Shown: piece after piece, positions 8,461 to 16,777 of the stretch
Position numbering within the stretch: the first letter of the stretch is position 1
Layout: the number at the start of each line of letters is the position of its first letter
Assembly (NCBI RefSeq): GCF_016805305.1
Contig: NZ_JAERQN010000002.1
Location: 248,001-312,000 of the forward strand
Direction of reading: 5' to 3'
Source of the DNA: Falsiroseomonas ponticola
GTDB lineage: Bacteria; Pseudomonadota; Alphaproteobacteria; Acetobacterales; Acetobacteraceae
Length of the DNA: 64,000 bases
Notes under the pieces: model-generated
Told to the model about the DNA's origin: nothing
Seen by the model: the letters and a program-made list of their open reading frames with translations, nothing else
The model's database searches: none
Made by a program: the position numbers and the translations under genes

Positions 8461-9852
8461 CTAACCCTGCAACGGTATCGCAGCCCGCGCGGCGATCGAT
8501 GCCGGAATCGCACCGCGCTTCGCGGCTTCGCGCCACACACGCTCGATCGCGGCGCGGCCGCGGCGGGTGACGGCGGCGGCATCGACCGTGGTGGGGCGGC
8601 CGTCACGCAGCAGCACGCGGCCTTCCACCATGGCCAGCGTCAGGTCGGACGCGCTGCCATTGGTGATGAGCGATTTCAGCGGGTCCCAGACCGGCTGGTA
8701 GCGGGAGGAGGAGAGGTCGAACATCACGAGGTCCGCCCGCGCGCCCTTGGCCACCAGGCCGAGATCGTCGCGCCCCAGCGCCAGCGCCGCATCCCGCGTC
8801 GCGGCGCGCAGGATGCGGGGCGCGGCCAGGCCATGCGGCGTGCCGGACTGCACCTTGGCGAAGACCGCCGCCGTGCGGAGTTCGTGCAGCATGTCGAGCG
8901 TCACGCCATCCGTCCCGATGCCGAGGCGGAGCCCCGCGGCCTCCATCCGCGCCAGCGGCACGAAGCGGCCGGAGCGCGCGAAGGCGAGCGGGCAGGAGGC
9001 GAGTGCCGCGCCTTCCCGCGCGATCATCGCCATCTCCTCGTCCGTCGCGAACATGCCATGCGCCAGCACCACGCCGGGGCGGAGCAGGCCGAGGCGGCGC
9101 AGATGCTCGATGGAGCCCACGCCATGCGCGGCCTTCACGCGATCGATCTCGATCAGGTTCTGCGCGGCGTGGATGGAGACGATGGTGTCCAGCTCGCGGG
9201 CTTTCGCATCGACGCGCTTCAGCAGCTCCGGTGTGTTGCTGTCAGGGCCATGCGGGCCGAAGCCCACGCGGGTGACGCCGTGCCTGCCCTCGTCGAAACG
9301 CTCGAAGAGCTTGAGCGTCGCCTCGAAGCCCGTGTTGTCGGTCGGCGTGTAGATGGGCTTGCCATCGGCGCCCATGCCGACGGTTTCGCTGAACAGATAG
9401 GGGCAGGACCAGCTGCGCAGCCCGATCCGCTTGGCGCGTTCGATGAAGGGCCATTGCTGCACGCGATAGACGTCGAGAAGGCCGGTGGTGCCGCTGCGCA
9501 GCCCCTCCAGCAGCGCCATCTCCACCGCGTCGCCGATATCCTCCTCCGTCATCAGCGCGGCGGCGACATCGCCGAGCGGCATGAGGAGGGAGAAGACGAT
9601 GTGGCCCGGCAGGTCTCCCGGTGCCAGTTCATCGGCCAGGCCGCGGAAGAGGGGGCCGGACATGGCGTGGTTGTGCAGGTTGATGAGGCCCGGCATCAGC
9701 AGGGAATCGGGGGCGGTGATGCGCTCGGCGTCCATCGTGGGCCGGTGCGGGGTGACATCGGCGATGGCGCCGTCCCGCACCACCACGTGATGGCCGGTGC
9801 GCAGGCCATGATCGGCGTCCCAGACCCAGCCGGGCTCGATGACCAGCGTCAT
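8461..9852 (-). CDS. Amidohydrolase (SsnA/MtaD-like metallo-dependent hydrolase)
   Basis: 463 aa cytosolic amidohydrolase of the subtype-III group that includes S-adenosylhomocysteine/methylthioadenosine deaminases, guanine deaminase and chlorohydrolases. Metal ligands are all visible: H60 and H62 in NLHNHA, His in SIHAAQN and in LAHGMFA, and Asp in GIGTDG. The C-terminal beta-sandwich segment (KGARADLVMFDL) is present. Its start overlaps the stop of the AEC transporter gene by 4 nt, so the two are coupled. With a carrier upstream and a periplasmic receptor downstream, it probably acts on an imported N-containing compound. Substrate not predictable. Confidence 0.87.
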   Translation of the reverse strand: MTLVIEPGWVWDADHGLRTGHHVVVRDGAIADVTPHRPTMDAERITAPDSLLMPGLINLHNHAMSGPLFRGLADELAPGDLPGHIVFSLLMPLGDVAAALMTEEDIGDAVEMALLEGLRSGTTGLLDVYRVQQWPFIERAKRIGLRSWSCPYLFSETVGMGADGKPIYTPTDNTGFEATLKLFERFDEGRHGVTRVGFGPHGPDSNTPELLKRVDAKARELDTIVSIHAAQNLIEIDRVKAAHGVGSIEHLRRLGLLRPGVVLAHGMFATDEEMAMIAREGAALASCPLAFARSGRFVPLARMEAAGLRLGIGTDGVTLDMLHELRTAAVFAKVQSGTPHGLAAPRILRAATRDAALALGRDDLGLVAKGARADLVMFDLSSSRYQPVWDPLKSLITNGSASDLTLAMVEGRVLLRDGRPTTVDAAAVTRRGRAAIERVWREAAKRGAIPASIAARAAIPLQG

Positions 9853-10781
9853 GGCAGCACTCCCCTGAAATGGCCGATGAGGGCGGACAGCGTGAGGACC
9901 GACAGCGCGGTGGTGATGACGACGGCGGCGCCCGAGCGGTCCATGCCGATGGTGTAGCGGCGTGCGAAGATGAAGGCGTTGGCGCCGGTGGGCAGGGCGG
10001 ACATGGTGACGGCGACGGCGGTCTCGATCGGGGTGATGCGCAGGGCGATCGCGATCAGCCAGACCAGGCCGGGCAGCGCCACCAGCTTCACCGCGATGAT
10101 GGTCAGCGTCTCCGCCCAGGCGGCGCGGCCGCTGATGGCGGAAAGCCCGCCCCCGAGGCAGAACAGCGCGACGGCGGGGGTCGCATTGCCCAGCAATTCC
10201 AGCGTGCGCTCCATCGGGCCGGGCATGGTGAGGCCGAGCGAGGTCCAGGCCAGCGCGGCCACCACCGCCATCACCACCGGGTTGCGCGCGACGCCGCGCG
10301 CGGTGGTGACCGCGACGCGGCGCCAGGGCGCGTGCTCGTTCAGCCCCATCTCCGTCACGATGGTGGCGAGGCCCAGCAGCACCATGGTCTGCAGCGCGAG
10401 GATGCCGAGCATGGGCGGCACGCCGGCCTGGCCATAGGCGGCGACGATGATGGGCACGCCCATCATCAGCGAGTTGCCGAAGACGCAGGCCAGCGCGAAG
10501 AGCGCCGCTTCCGACAGCCCCATGCGGAAGAAGCGCCGCCCGGCCCAGGTGGCGAGCAGGAAGACCAGCACGCCGCCTGTCAGCAGCGCCGCCGCGGCGC
10601 CGCCGGCGCTGTCATGCGGCCTGGTGCCGCCGAGGAAGATGAGGGAGGGCGCGGCGAGGCCGAAGACGAAGGCCGACATGCCGTCGAAGGCCGCGCGCGG
10701 CAGCAGGGCCCGGCGGCCGGCGATGAAGCCGAGGCCGATCAGGGCGAAGACCGGGAGGACGACCTCGATGACGCCCCCCAT
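9849..10781 (-). CDS. AEC family transporter
   Basis: 310 aa inner-membrane protein of the auxin efflux carrier (AEC) family, with about ten hydrophobic segments split into two five-helix halves. Typical features are an N-terminal VVLPVFALIGLGFIAG helix, the GNSLMMGVPI turn, and a C-terminal half with SALPTGANAFIFA. Bacterial members move malonate, malate or other organic acids. The 4-nt overlap with the amidohydrolase suggests shared function. Only 6 nt separate it from the gmk stop upstream, so read-through from yicC-gmk is also likely. Confidence 0.88.
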   Translation of the reverse strand: MGGVIEVVLPVFALIGLGFIAGRRALLPRAAFDGMSAFVFGLAAPSLIFLGGTRPHDSAGGAAAALLTGGVLVFLLATWAGRRFFRMGLSEAALFALACVFGNSLMMGVPIIVAAYGQAGVPPMLGILALQTMVLLGLATIVTEMGLNEHAPWRRVAVTTARGVARNPVVMAVVAALAWTSLGLTMPGPMERTLELLGNATPAVALFCLGGGLSAISGRAAWAETLTIIAVKLVALPGLVWLIAIALRITPIETAVAVTMSALPTGANAFIFARRYTIGMDRSGAAVVITTALSVLTLSALIGHFRGVLP

Positions 10782-10787
10782 GCGGCG

Positions 10788-11423
10788 CTACCGGCCCAGC
10801 AGCGTATCGACGAAGCCGGGCAGCCAGGGCTGGCGCGCGCGGGTGGTGCGCGCGGCGTGGAGGATGGCGCGGACTTCCGCGACGCAGGCATCGAAATCGC
10901 GGTTGACCAGCACGTGGTCGAAGTCGGACCAGTGGGTCATCTCCTCCCGCGCGATGGCCAGGCGCTTGACGATCTCGGCCTCATTCTCCTGCTGCCGGCC
11001 GCGGAGGCGGCGTTCCAGCTCCTCCATGGAGGGCGGCAGCAGGAAGATGCCGACGACATCCTGCGGCAGCTTCGCCTTCAACTGGCGATGGCCCTGCCAT
11101 TCGATGTCGAAAAGCACGTCGCGGCCCTCGGCCAGCGCGGCCTCGACCGGCGCGCGCGGCGTGCCGTAGCGGCGGCCGAGGAAGCCGGCGTGCTCCAGCA
11201 GCTCATCCCGCTGGACCATTTCTTCAAATGCCTCGGGCGTCTTGAAGAAGTAGTGGACGCCATCGGTTTCAGCCGGGCGGGGGGCGCGGGTGGTGGCGCT
11301 GATGGAGAGCGAGAGGTCGGGCTCGGTCTCCAGGATTTTCCGGGATACGCTGGTCTTGCCGCCGCCAGGCGCGGCGGCGAGGACGAGGCAGATGCCGCGG
11401 CGGGCGGGGAGGGTGCGGCTCAT
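10788..11423 (-). CDS. gmk: Guanylate kinase
   Basis: 211 aa cytosolic enzyme that phosphorylates GMP to GDP with ATP. P-loop at residues 18-24 (APGGGKT; a Gly-rich variant of the more usual APSGAGKS). GMP-binding and core motifs follow: SATTRAPRPAETDGVHYFF and the region ending GTPRAPVE. The lid and C-terminal ILHAARTTRARQ region are intact. It overlaps yicC by 4 nt, the conserved yicC-gmk arrangement of proteobacteria. Confidence 0.95.
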   Translation of the reverse strand: MSRTLPARRGICLVLAAAPGGGKTSVSRKILETEPDLSLSISATTRAPRPAETDGVHYFFKTPEAFEEMVQRDELLEHAGFLGRRYGTPRAPVEAALAEGRDVLFDIEWQGHRQLKAKLPQDVVGIFLLPPSMEELERRLRGRQQENEAEIVKRLAIAREEMTHWSDFDHVLVNRDFDACVAEVRAILHAARTTRARQPWLPGFVDTLLGR

Positions 11424-12325
11424 TCGACGTTGGCCGCCTGTTCGCGCAGGCGTTCGATCGCGGCCTTGAGGTCGAGGCCGATGCGCGTCAGCGCGGTGCT
11501 GGCCGATTTGCTGCAGAGCGTATTGGCTTCCCGCACGAATTCCTGCGTCAGGAATTCCAGCTTGCGGCCGACGGCGTCGCCGGATTTCAGCAGGGACCGC
11601 GCCTCGTTGATATGGGCGGTCAGGCGGTCCAGCTCCTCCCGCACATCGGAACGCTGGGCGAGCAGGGCGACTTCCTGGGCGAGCCGTTCCTCCGGCACGC
11701 GGGCGCGGAGGTCGCCCTCGCCGAGCAGGTTCGCCAGGTTCTCCATGAGGCGGGCGCGCTGGGCGGCGGGCTGGCCGGCGGCTTCCTTCGCGGCGGCCTC
11801 CCGCAGCGAGGCGATCTCATCCAGCAGCGTCGTCAGGATGGTGGCGAGCTGCGCGCCTTCCCGGGCGCGGGAGGCGACCAGGCCATCGAGGGTCGTCGCG
11901 AAGGCGGTGGCGAGGGCGGCGCGGCGGGCTTCCTCCGCGGCCTCGTCGGGCTCCACCACCTCGGCCCGCAGCACGCCGGGCAGGGTCAGCACGGCTTCGG
12001 GGCTCGGGGGCGCGGCGCCGGGGATGCGGGCGGCGACGGAGAGCACCAGGGCGATGGCCTGTTCCAGCGCGGCGGGATCGGGGGTCAGGCGGGGGGCGCG
12101 TTCCTCCCGCTTCACGGTGAGCGTGGCGGAGACGTTGCCGCGCTTGAGGCGCTTGCCCAGCGCCTCCCGCAGCGCCGGCTCCAGCGCATCCAGCCCGCCG
12201 GGCAGGCGCAGCCGCAGGTCCAGGCCACGGCCGTTGACGCTGCGGAGTTCCCAGACGAAGGAGGTGCCGTCCGGCAGGGTGCCGCCTTCGCGCGCGAAGC
12301 CGGTCATGGAAGCGAGCTTGCTCAT
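11420..12325 (-). CDS. YicC family endoribonuclease
   Basis: 301 aa. The N-terminal YicC-like domain begins LASMTGFAREGG, and the C-terminal DUF1732 domain ends with EFVREANTLCSKS and IGLDLKAAIERLREQAANVE. E. coli YicC is a Mg/Mn-dependent RNase involved in sRNA turnover, and this protein is full length. The start at 12325 is the family start; the open frame runs 585 nt further upstream without homology. Only 36 bp separate it from the divergent SDR gene, so the two promoter regions must overlap or lie inside the neighbouring gene. Confidence 0.9.
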   Translation of the reverse strand: MSKLASMTGFAREGGTLPDGTSFVWELRSVNGRGLDLRLRLPGGLDALEPALREALGKRLKRGNVSATLTVKREERAPRLTPDPAALEQAIALVLSVAARIPGAAPPSPEAVLTLPGVLRAEVVEPDEAAEEARRAALATAFATTLDGLVASRAREGAQLATILTTLLDEIASLREAAAKEAAGQPAAQRARLMENLANLLGEGDLRARVPEERLAQEVALLAQRSDVREELDRLTAHINEARSLLKSGDAVGRKLEFLTQEFVREANTLCSKSASTALTRIGLDLKAAIERLREQAANVE

Positions 12326-12361
12326 GGGGGGTTTCTCCCCCTTGTGAGGGTGGAGGGCAAG

Positions 12362-13147
12362 GTGGCGGCATACCCCTGGCGTGACGTGATGATCACCGGC
12401 GCGACCGGGGGGCTCGGCCGGGCGCTGGCGGAGGCCTGCGCGGCGCCGGGGGTGACGCTGCATCTGAGCGGCCGGGACGAGGCGCGGCTGGATGCGGTGG
12501 TGGCCGCCTGCGTGGCGCGCGGCGCGGCGGTCAGCCCCAGGGTGCTGGACGTGACGGACCAGGCCGCGATGGCGGATTGGGTGGCGGGGGCGGGCAGGCT
12601 CGACCTGGTGATCGCCAATGCGGGGGTTTCGGGCGGCACGGGTGGGCAGACGGAGCCGGCGGACCAGGTTGCCCGGATTTTCGCGACGAATGTGGGGGGC
12701 GTGCTGAACACGGCGCTGCCGGCGCTGGCGGTGATGGCCGGGCAGGCGCCGGATGCGGCGGGGGTGCGGGGGCGGATCGCGGTCATCGCCTCCATCGCCG
12801 CCTTCGTGGCGGCGCCGGGGGCGCCAGCCTATTGCGCCAGCAAATCGGCGGTGCAGCGATGGGCGGAGGCGCTGGATGCCAGCGAGCGGGCGCGGGGGAT
12901 CCGGCTGCACGCGGTCTGCCCGGGCTACATCCGCACGGCGATGACGGCGCGGAACCCCTTCCCCATGCCGCTGCTGATGACGCCGGAGGTGGCGGCGGCG
13001 CGGACGCTGGCGGGGATCGCGGCGGGGCGGGTGCGGGTGGTCTATCCGCGGCGGTTGTATGCGGTGGCGCGTCTGGTGGGAGCGCTGCCGCCTGCGTGGC
13101 GGAACGCGATGATGGGGGTGGTGCCGGCGAAGCCGCGGGAGGGGTAG
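12362..13147 (+). CDS. SDR family NAD(P)-dependent oxidoreductase
   Basis: 261 aa short-chain dehydrogenase. The Rossmann motif TGATGGLG lies about 10 residues from the start. It has ANAGVSGG, the catalytic Tyr/Lys in YCASK, and a C-terminal hydrophobic stretch near GALPPAWRNAMMG, as in membrane-associated SDRs of the YqjQ/DltE type. I chose the GTG at 12362 because GGAGGG lies 4 nt before it; the ATG at 12389 would leave almost no residues before the first beta strand. Substrate unknown. Divergent from yicC. Confidence 0.8.
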   Translation: MAAYPWRDVMITGATGGLGRALAEACAAPGVTLHLSGRDEARLDAVVAACVARGAAVSPRVLDVTDQAAMADWVAGAGRLDLVIANAGVSGGTGGQTEPADQVARIFATNVGGVLNTALPALAVMAGQAPDAAGVRGRIAVIASIAAFVAAPGAPAYCASKSAVQRWAEALDASERARGIRLHAVCPGYIRTAMTARNPFPMPLLMTPEVAAARTLAGIAAGRVRVVYPRRLYAVARLVGALPPAWRNAMMGVVPAKPREG

Positions 13148-13230
13148 GGGGCGGAGCGGTATGACGATTCCGCCTGGACGTCATACTCGCCACGCCCCTA
13201 GCATCGGCGCTCCGAACCGGAGGCCTCCCC

Positions 13231-14775
13231 GTGCCGCAACTCCCCCGCCGCGCCCTGATCGCGGCCGCCCTGGCCGCGCCGTCCCTGTCCGGCGCGCGGG
13301 CGCAGGGGCAGGGGGGCGTCGTGCGGGTGGCGGTCTCCGCGCCGCGGGGCATCGGGGCGGCGGACCCGCACCTCGCCTCCGCCCATCCGGACCGCATGCT
13401 GGCCTCCTGGGTGCATGGCGCGCTGGTGCGGTTCCGGCCGGGCTCCACCAGCCCCGCCGAGATCGAGCCCGATTTGGCGGAGGCCTGGGAGCATTCGGCC
13501 GACCGGCGGGACTGGCTGTTCCGGCTGCGGCCGGGCGTGGCCTTCCATCGCGGCTTCGGGCCGGTGACGGCGGAGGATGTCGTCTTCAGCCTGCGCAAGG
13601 CGGCCAACCCCGCGACCTCCGCCCATGCCGGCGATTTCGCGGGACTCGAGGAAGTGTCGGCGCCGGATGCCTCCACGGTGCGGCTGCGCTGGCGCGTGGC
13701 GCCGCCGGCGCCGCTCGGGCCGCTGACCAATTATGCCGGCGGCTTCATCCTCTCCCGCCGCGCCATGGAGGCCGGCGGCGCGGAGGCCGGCATGGTGGGC
13801 TTCGGCCCCTTCGCGGTGGCGGAGCACCAGCCCGGCCAGTTCATGCGCCTGGCCGCCAACCAGGCCTATTTCCGCGGCCGGCCGCAACTGGAGCAGATCC
13901 TGTACCGCTTCGTGGGGTCGCCGGCGGTGGCGGACCTCGCCTTCCAGGCGAATGAGGTGGACATCATCGAGGGCCAGGGCGATCCCGCCTGGATCGCGCG
14001 GCTGCGCGCCGCCGGCGCCACGGTGGATGTGATCGAGCCGGCGGAGCTGTCGCAGCTGCATCTCAACGTCACGCGGGCGCCGCTCGATGATGTCCGGGTG
14101 CGGCGCGCCATCGGCCTGGCGGTGGACCGCGCGGCGCTGGCGCGCTGGCGGGGGGATGTGGCGCGGGCGGCGCGGGGGGTGCTGCCGGCGGGGACGCTGG
14201 GCTTCGTGGAGACGGGGCTGCCCGCGGTCGATCCCGAGGGCGCGCGGCGGCTGCTGGCGGAGGCGGGCTTCCCGGATGGCATCACGCTGCGCAGCATCCA
14301 CACCAGCAACACCGGCATGCTGGGCGCCATCCAGGTGGTGCAGGCGCAGCTGCGCCGCGCGGGCATCACGCTGGAGGTGCAGGTGGTGGACCACCTCTCC
14401 TACCACGCCATGATCCGGCAGGACCTCAGCCCCGTGGTGCACTACTCCGCGGCGCGCTTCCCGGTGGCCGACGTGATGCTGACGCAGTTCTTCCACGGAC
14501 GCAGCATCGTGGGCATGCCGGGGGCGGTGACCAACTTCTCCCATTGCCGGGTGGCGGATGACGCGATCGAGGCCGCGCGCGGGGCGACCGATGGCGCGGC
14601 GCAGATGGCGCATTGGGCGGAGGCGCAGCGGCGGATCGCGGCGGCGCATTGCGCCGTGCCGCTGGTGGAATCCCTGGGCGTCTGGGCGCGGCGCGCGCGC
14701 TTCGACTACGGCTTCGCGTTCCGCGGCGCGATGGCGACCGGGCCGCTGCTGACGGAGCGGTCGCGCTTCGCCTGA
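13231..14775 (+). CDS. ABC transporter substrate-binding protein, peptide/nickel type (SBP_bac_5)
   Basis: 514 aa periplasmic binding protein of the DppA/OppA/NikA family. Signal peptide (LPRRALIAAALAAPSLSGARAQ), a DLAEAWEHSADRRDWLFRLR segment typical of the family, then RPGVAFHRG..PVTAEDVVFSL. It starts at a GTG with GGAGG 7 nt upstream. No permease or ATPase gene is adjacent, so it is an isolated receptor. A nikR gene lies next to it in convergent orientation, but the sequence does not show that this protein binds nickel; dipeptides or other ligands are equally possible. Confidence 0.9.
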   Translation: MPQLPRRALIAAALAAPSLSGARAQGQGGVVRVAVSAPRGIGAADPHLASAHPDRMLASWVHGALVRFRPGSTSPAEIEPDLAEAWEHSADRRDWLFRLRPGVAFHRGFGPVTAEDVVFSLRKAANPATSAHAGDFAGLEEVSAPDASTVRLRWRVAPPAPLGPLTNYAGGFILSRRAMEAGGAEAGMVGFGPFAVAEHQPGQFMRLAANQAYFRGRPQLEQILYRFVGSPAVADLAFQANEVDIIEGQGDPAWIARLRAAGATVDVIEPAELSQLHLNVTRAPLDDVRVRRAIGLAVDRAALARWRGDVARAARGVLPAGTLGFVETGLPAVDPEGARRLLAEAGFPDGITLRSIHTSNTGMLGAIQVVQAQLRRAGITLEVQVVDHLSYHAMIRQDLSPVVHYSAARFPVADVMLTQFFHGRSIVGMPGAVTNFSHCRVADDAIEAARGATDGAAQMAHWAEAQRRIAAAHCAVPLVESLGVWARRARFDYGFAFRGAMATGPLLTERSRFA

Positions 14776-14940
14776 GGCTCATGCCAATGGCCGCCTGCGG
14801 CGGCTCGCTGGTCATGTTTTCCGATGCCTCGATCGCCGGCGCCCGCTCCGCGGGCTTGGCTTCGCCGGAGTTCCGGCGGGCGCCGTTCGGCGCCTCGGCC
14901 GGCCTTGCCGGCCGCAGGTCACGACATGTGCTCGGCGGTA
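14776..14940 (+). repeat. diverged single copy of the 105-bp unit seen after fabF
   Basis: This 165-bp gap between the binding-protein gene and nikR holds no gene. Positions about 14841-14925 read very like one unit of the 17.9-18.2 kb array when that array is read on its minus strand: GGCTTGGCTTCGCCGGA, then a CCGGCGG block, a TTCGG turn, and GGCCGGCC...GGCCGGCC hairpin arms. Here the copy lies on the plus strand and has no adjacent T-run. It is therefore an interspersed repeat and perhaps a degenerate terminator. Confidence 0.65.
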
Positions 14941-15381
14941 TCAGTCGTGGCGGTGGCCGCGCCGCCTTCCGGGGCGGGGGGCGGGCATCAGGTTCACGCG
15001 GCCCAGCCGCACGCCGCGTTCGGCGATCAGCGATTCGGCGAAGGGCCGCACCGCCCGCGCCTGGCCGCGCAGCAGCGCGACCTCCACGCAGTGATGCGCA
15101 TCCAGATGGGCATGCAGCGTGGCCACGCTGAGGTCGTGGTGCGCGTGCTGCGCATCCAGCAGGCGGCGGCCCAGTTCGCGCTCCGCATGGTCATAGACGA
15201 AGCTGGCGACGGCGACGCATTCGCCCTCCGGGTCGCCCGCTTCCTCCGCGCTGCGGGCCAGGCCGCCATGCAGCAGGTCCCGCATCGCCTCCGACCGGTT
15301 GGCGTAGCCGCGCCGCGCCATGAAGGCATCCAGCGCCGCGGCCGTTTCGTCATCGAGCGTGATGGTGATGCGCTGCGTCAT
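14941..15381 (-). CDS. nikR: Nickel-responsive transcriptional regulator NikR
   Basis: 146 aa ribbon-helix-helix repressor. The N-terminal DNA-binding part begins QRITITLDDETAAALD. The ACT-like metal domain carries the full high-affinity nickel set in the correct spacing: H79, H90, H92 and C98, within AHHDLSVATLHAHLDAHHC. The C-terminus has a basic/His tail (RPGRRRGHRHD) beyond the normal end, which could bind extra metal. No nickel uptake gene is recognisable in the window, so its target operon is probably elsewhere. Confidence 0.93.
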   Translation of the reverse strand: MTQRITITLDDETAAALDAFMARRGYANRSEAMRDLLHGGLARSAEEAGDPEGECVAVASFVYDHAERELGRRLLDAQHAHHDLSVATLHAHLDAHHCVEVALLRGQARAVRPFAESLIAERGVRLGRVNLMPAPRPGRRRGHRHD

Positions 15382-15403
15382 GGCCCGGCCCCGGGATGGT
15401 GGC

Positions 15404-15805
15404 TCACTGTCCGGTCTCGGCGGCGGGGAAGTTCAGCTCCAGCACCACGCCATTGGGGTCCGTGACGAAGAGCTGCGTCACGCCATCCCGCGGCACCACC
15501 TGTTCGCGGAAGGCCAGGCCATGGGCCTTCAGGCGCGCGCGCATGGCGGGCAGGCCGGTGGCGGCGAGGGCCACATGGTCGATCAGGCCGGTGGGCTGGG
15601 CGCGCCGCGGCGGGCGGGTGGCATCGGCGGCGCGGGGGCCGACCAGGTGGATGACGGGGGCGCCGCCGGCATAGAGCCAGGCGCCCGGGAAATCGAAGGG
15701 CGGGCGGTCGCCCTGCTCCAGCCCCAGCACGTCCCGGTAGAAGGCGATGGTGGCGTCCAGGTCCACGGCCCAGATGTTGATGTGCTCGATCCCGCCGATG
15801 GGCAT
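15404..15805 (-). CDS. VOC family protein (glyoxalase/dioxygenase superfamily)
   Basis: 133 aa, a single vicinal-oxygen-chelate domain of two beta-alpha-beta-beta-beta modules. Probable metal ligands are the His in IEHINIW near the N-terminus, His in LIDHVALAA and Glu in VVLELNFP. VLGLEQGDRPPF is typical of the family. This type includes glyoxalase I, fosfomycin resistance proteins and extradiol dioxygenases; the sequence does not discriminate. It starts 22 nt upstream of the nikR start, so nikR may be co-transcribed with it. Confidence 0.82.
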   Translation of the reverse strand: MPIGGIEHINIWAVDLDATIAFYRDVLGLEQGDRPPFDFPGAWLYAGGAPVIHLVGPRAADATRPPRRAQPTGLIDHVALAATGLPAMRARLKAHGLAFREQVVPRDGVTQLFVTDPNGVVLELNFPAAETGQ

Positions 15806-15864
15806 GGATGCCTCCCCCTGTTCCGGGCTGCATCAGCGCATGCGCCGGGCCTGCCCGTCCAGGG

Positions 15865-16761
15865 TCAGGCGGGGGCCTTGCGGGGTGGGGGTTGGGAGGT
15901 GGCGAGCCAGACGCCGGCCAGCACGACCAGCCCGCCCAGCAGCACGCCCGCCGCCGGCCATTCGCCGAGCAGCAGGGCGCCGACGCCGGCGGCGAAGGGC
16001 GGCTGGATGTAGCCGACCATGGAGGCGTCCGTGACGCGGGCGCGCGTCAGCAGCCGGAGGAACATGGTCAGCGGGATGGCGGAGGTGAGGATGCCGAGCA
16101 GCGCGATGACGCCGAAGACCCAGGCGGGCTGGTCATAGGCGCCGATGCCGTTGAAGGGCAGGGAGAGCATGCCCGCCACCAGGCCGGAGACCACCTGCTG
16201 CCCCAGCACCAGCTGGGCGGAGGCGCCGGGCCGCGCCATGCGCGCGTAGAGCGTGCCGGCGGCGTAGGAGCAGCCGGAGACGAGGATCAGCAGCCCCCCG
16301 GTGAAGGAGGCATTCCCCGTGAGCGCCGCCGGGCCGAGGATGACGGCGATGCCGGCGAAGCCCAGCAGCAGCCCGGCCACGCCGCGCCAGCCCGGCCGGT
16401 CTCCGGGCAGCAGGACGCTGGCCATCAGCGCCACCTGGAGCGGCGTCGCGGCGTGGATCAGGGCGGCGGGCGCGGCCTCGATCCGGTCCAGCGCCAGGGC
16501 CGTCAGCAGGTTGGGCACCCAGCCATTGCAGGTGCCGAGCACGAGTGCCGCGCGCCAGACATTCCAGCCGCCGCCGCGCAGCTGGCCGGTGACGGCGAGG
16601 AAGGCGAGCACGCCCAGCGCCGCGAAGGCGCCGCGGCAGGCGGCGAGCGCGAAGGGCGGCATCTCCCCGGCCACCAGGCGGAGCAGGGGGAAGGAGGAGC
16701 CCCAGAGGCCGCCGATGACGATCAGGCGCCACCAGAGCGCCGGGCCGGCGAGGGGGGTCAT
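15865..16761 (-). CDS. EamA/DMT family transporter
   Basis: 298 aa inner-membrane protein with ten predicted helices in two EamA repeats. First repeat marker GLWGSSFPLLRLVAGEMPPF; second repeat near ILVSGCSYAAGTLYARM and MVGYIQPPFAAGVGALLLGE, the usual signature before the last helices. Members export metabolites such as amino acids. The start at 16761 is supported by the first helix right after it; the frame extends upstream into mltG. Lies 16 nt after mltG in the same direction. Confidence 0.87.
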   Translation of the reverse strand: MTPLAGPALWWRLIVIGGLWGSSFPLLRLVAGEMPPFALAACRGAFAALGVLAFLAVTGQLRGGGWNVWRAALVLGTCNGWVPNLLTALALDRIEAAPAALIHAATPLQVALMASVLLPGDRPGWRGVAGLLLGFAGIAVILGPAALTGNASFTGGLLILVSGCSYAAGTLYARMARPGASAQLVLGQQVVSGLVAGMLSLPFNGIGAYDQPAWVFGVIALLGILTSAIPLTMFLRLLTRARVTDASMVGYIQPPFAAGVGALLLGEWPAAGVLLGGLVVLAGVWLATSQPPPRKAPA

Positions 16762-16777
16762 GCGGCGGGGGGGCGCG

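Noticed and set aside
13231..15381. Binding protein plus NikR as a nickel import operon
   Set aside because: The genes are convergent, no NikBCDE permease or ATPase is present, and the binding protein has no visible nickel-site signature.
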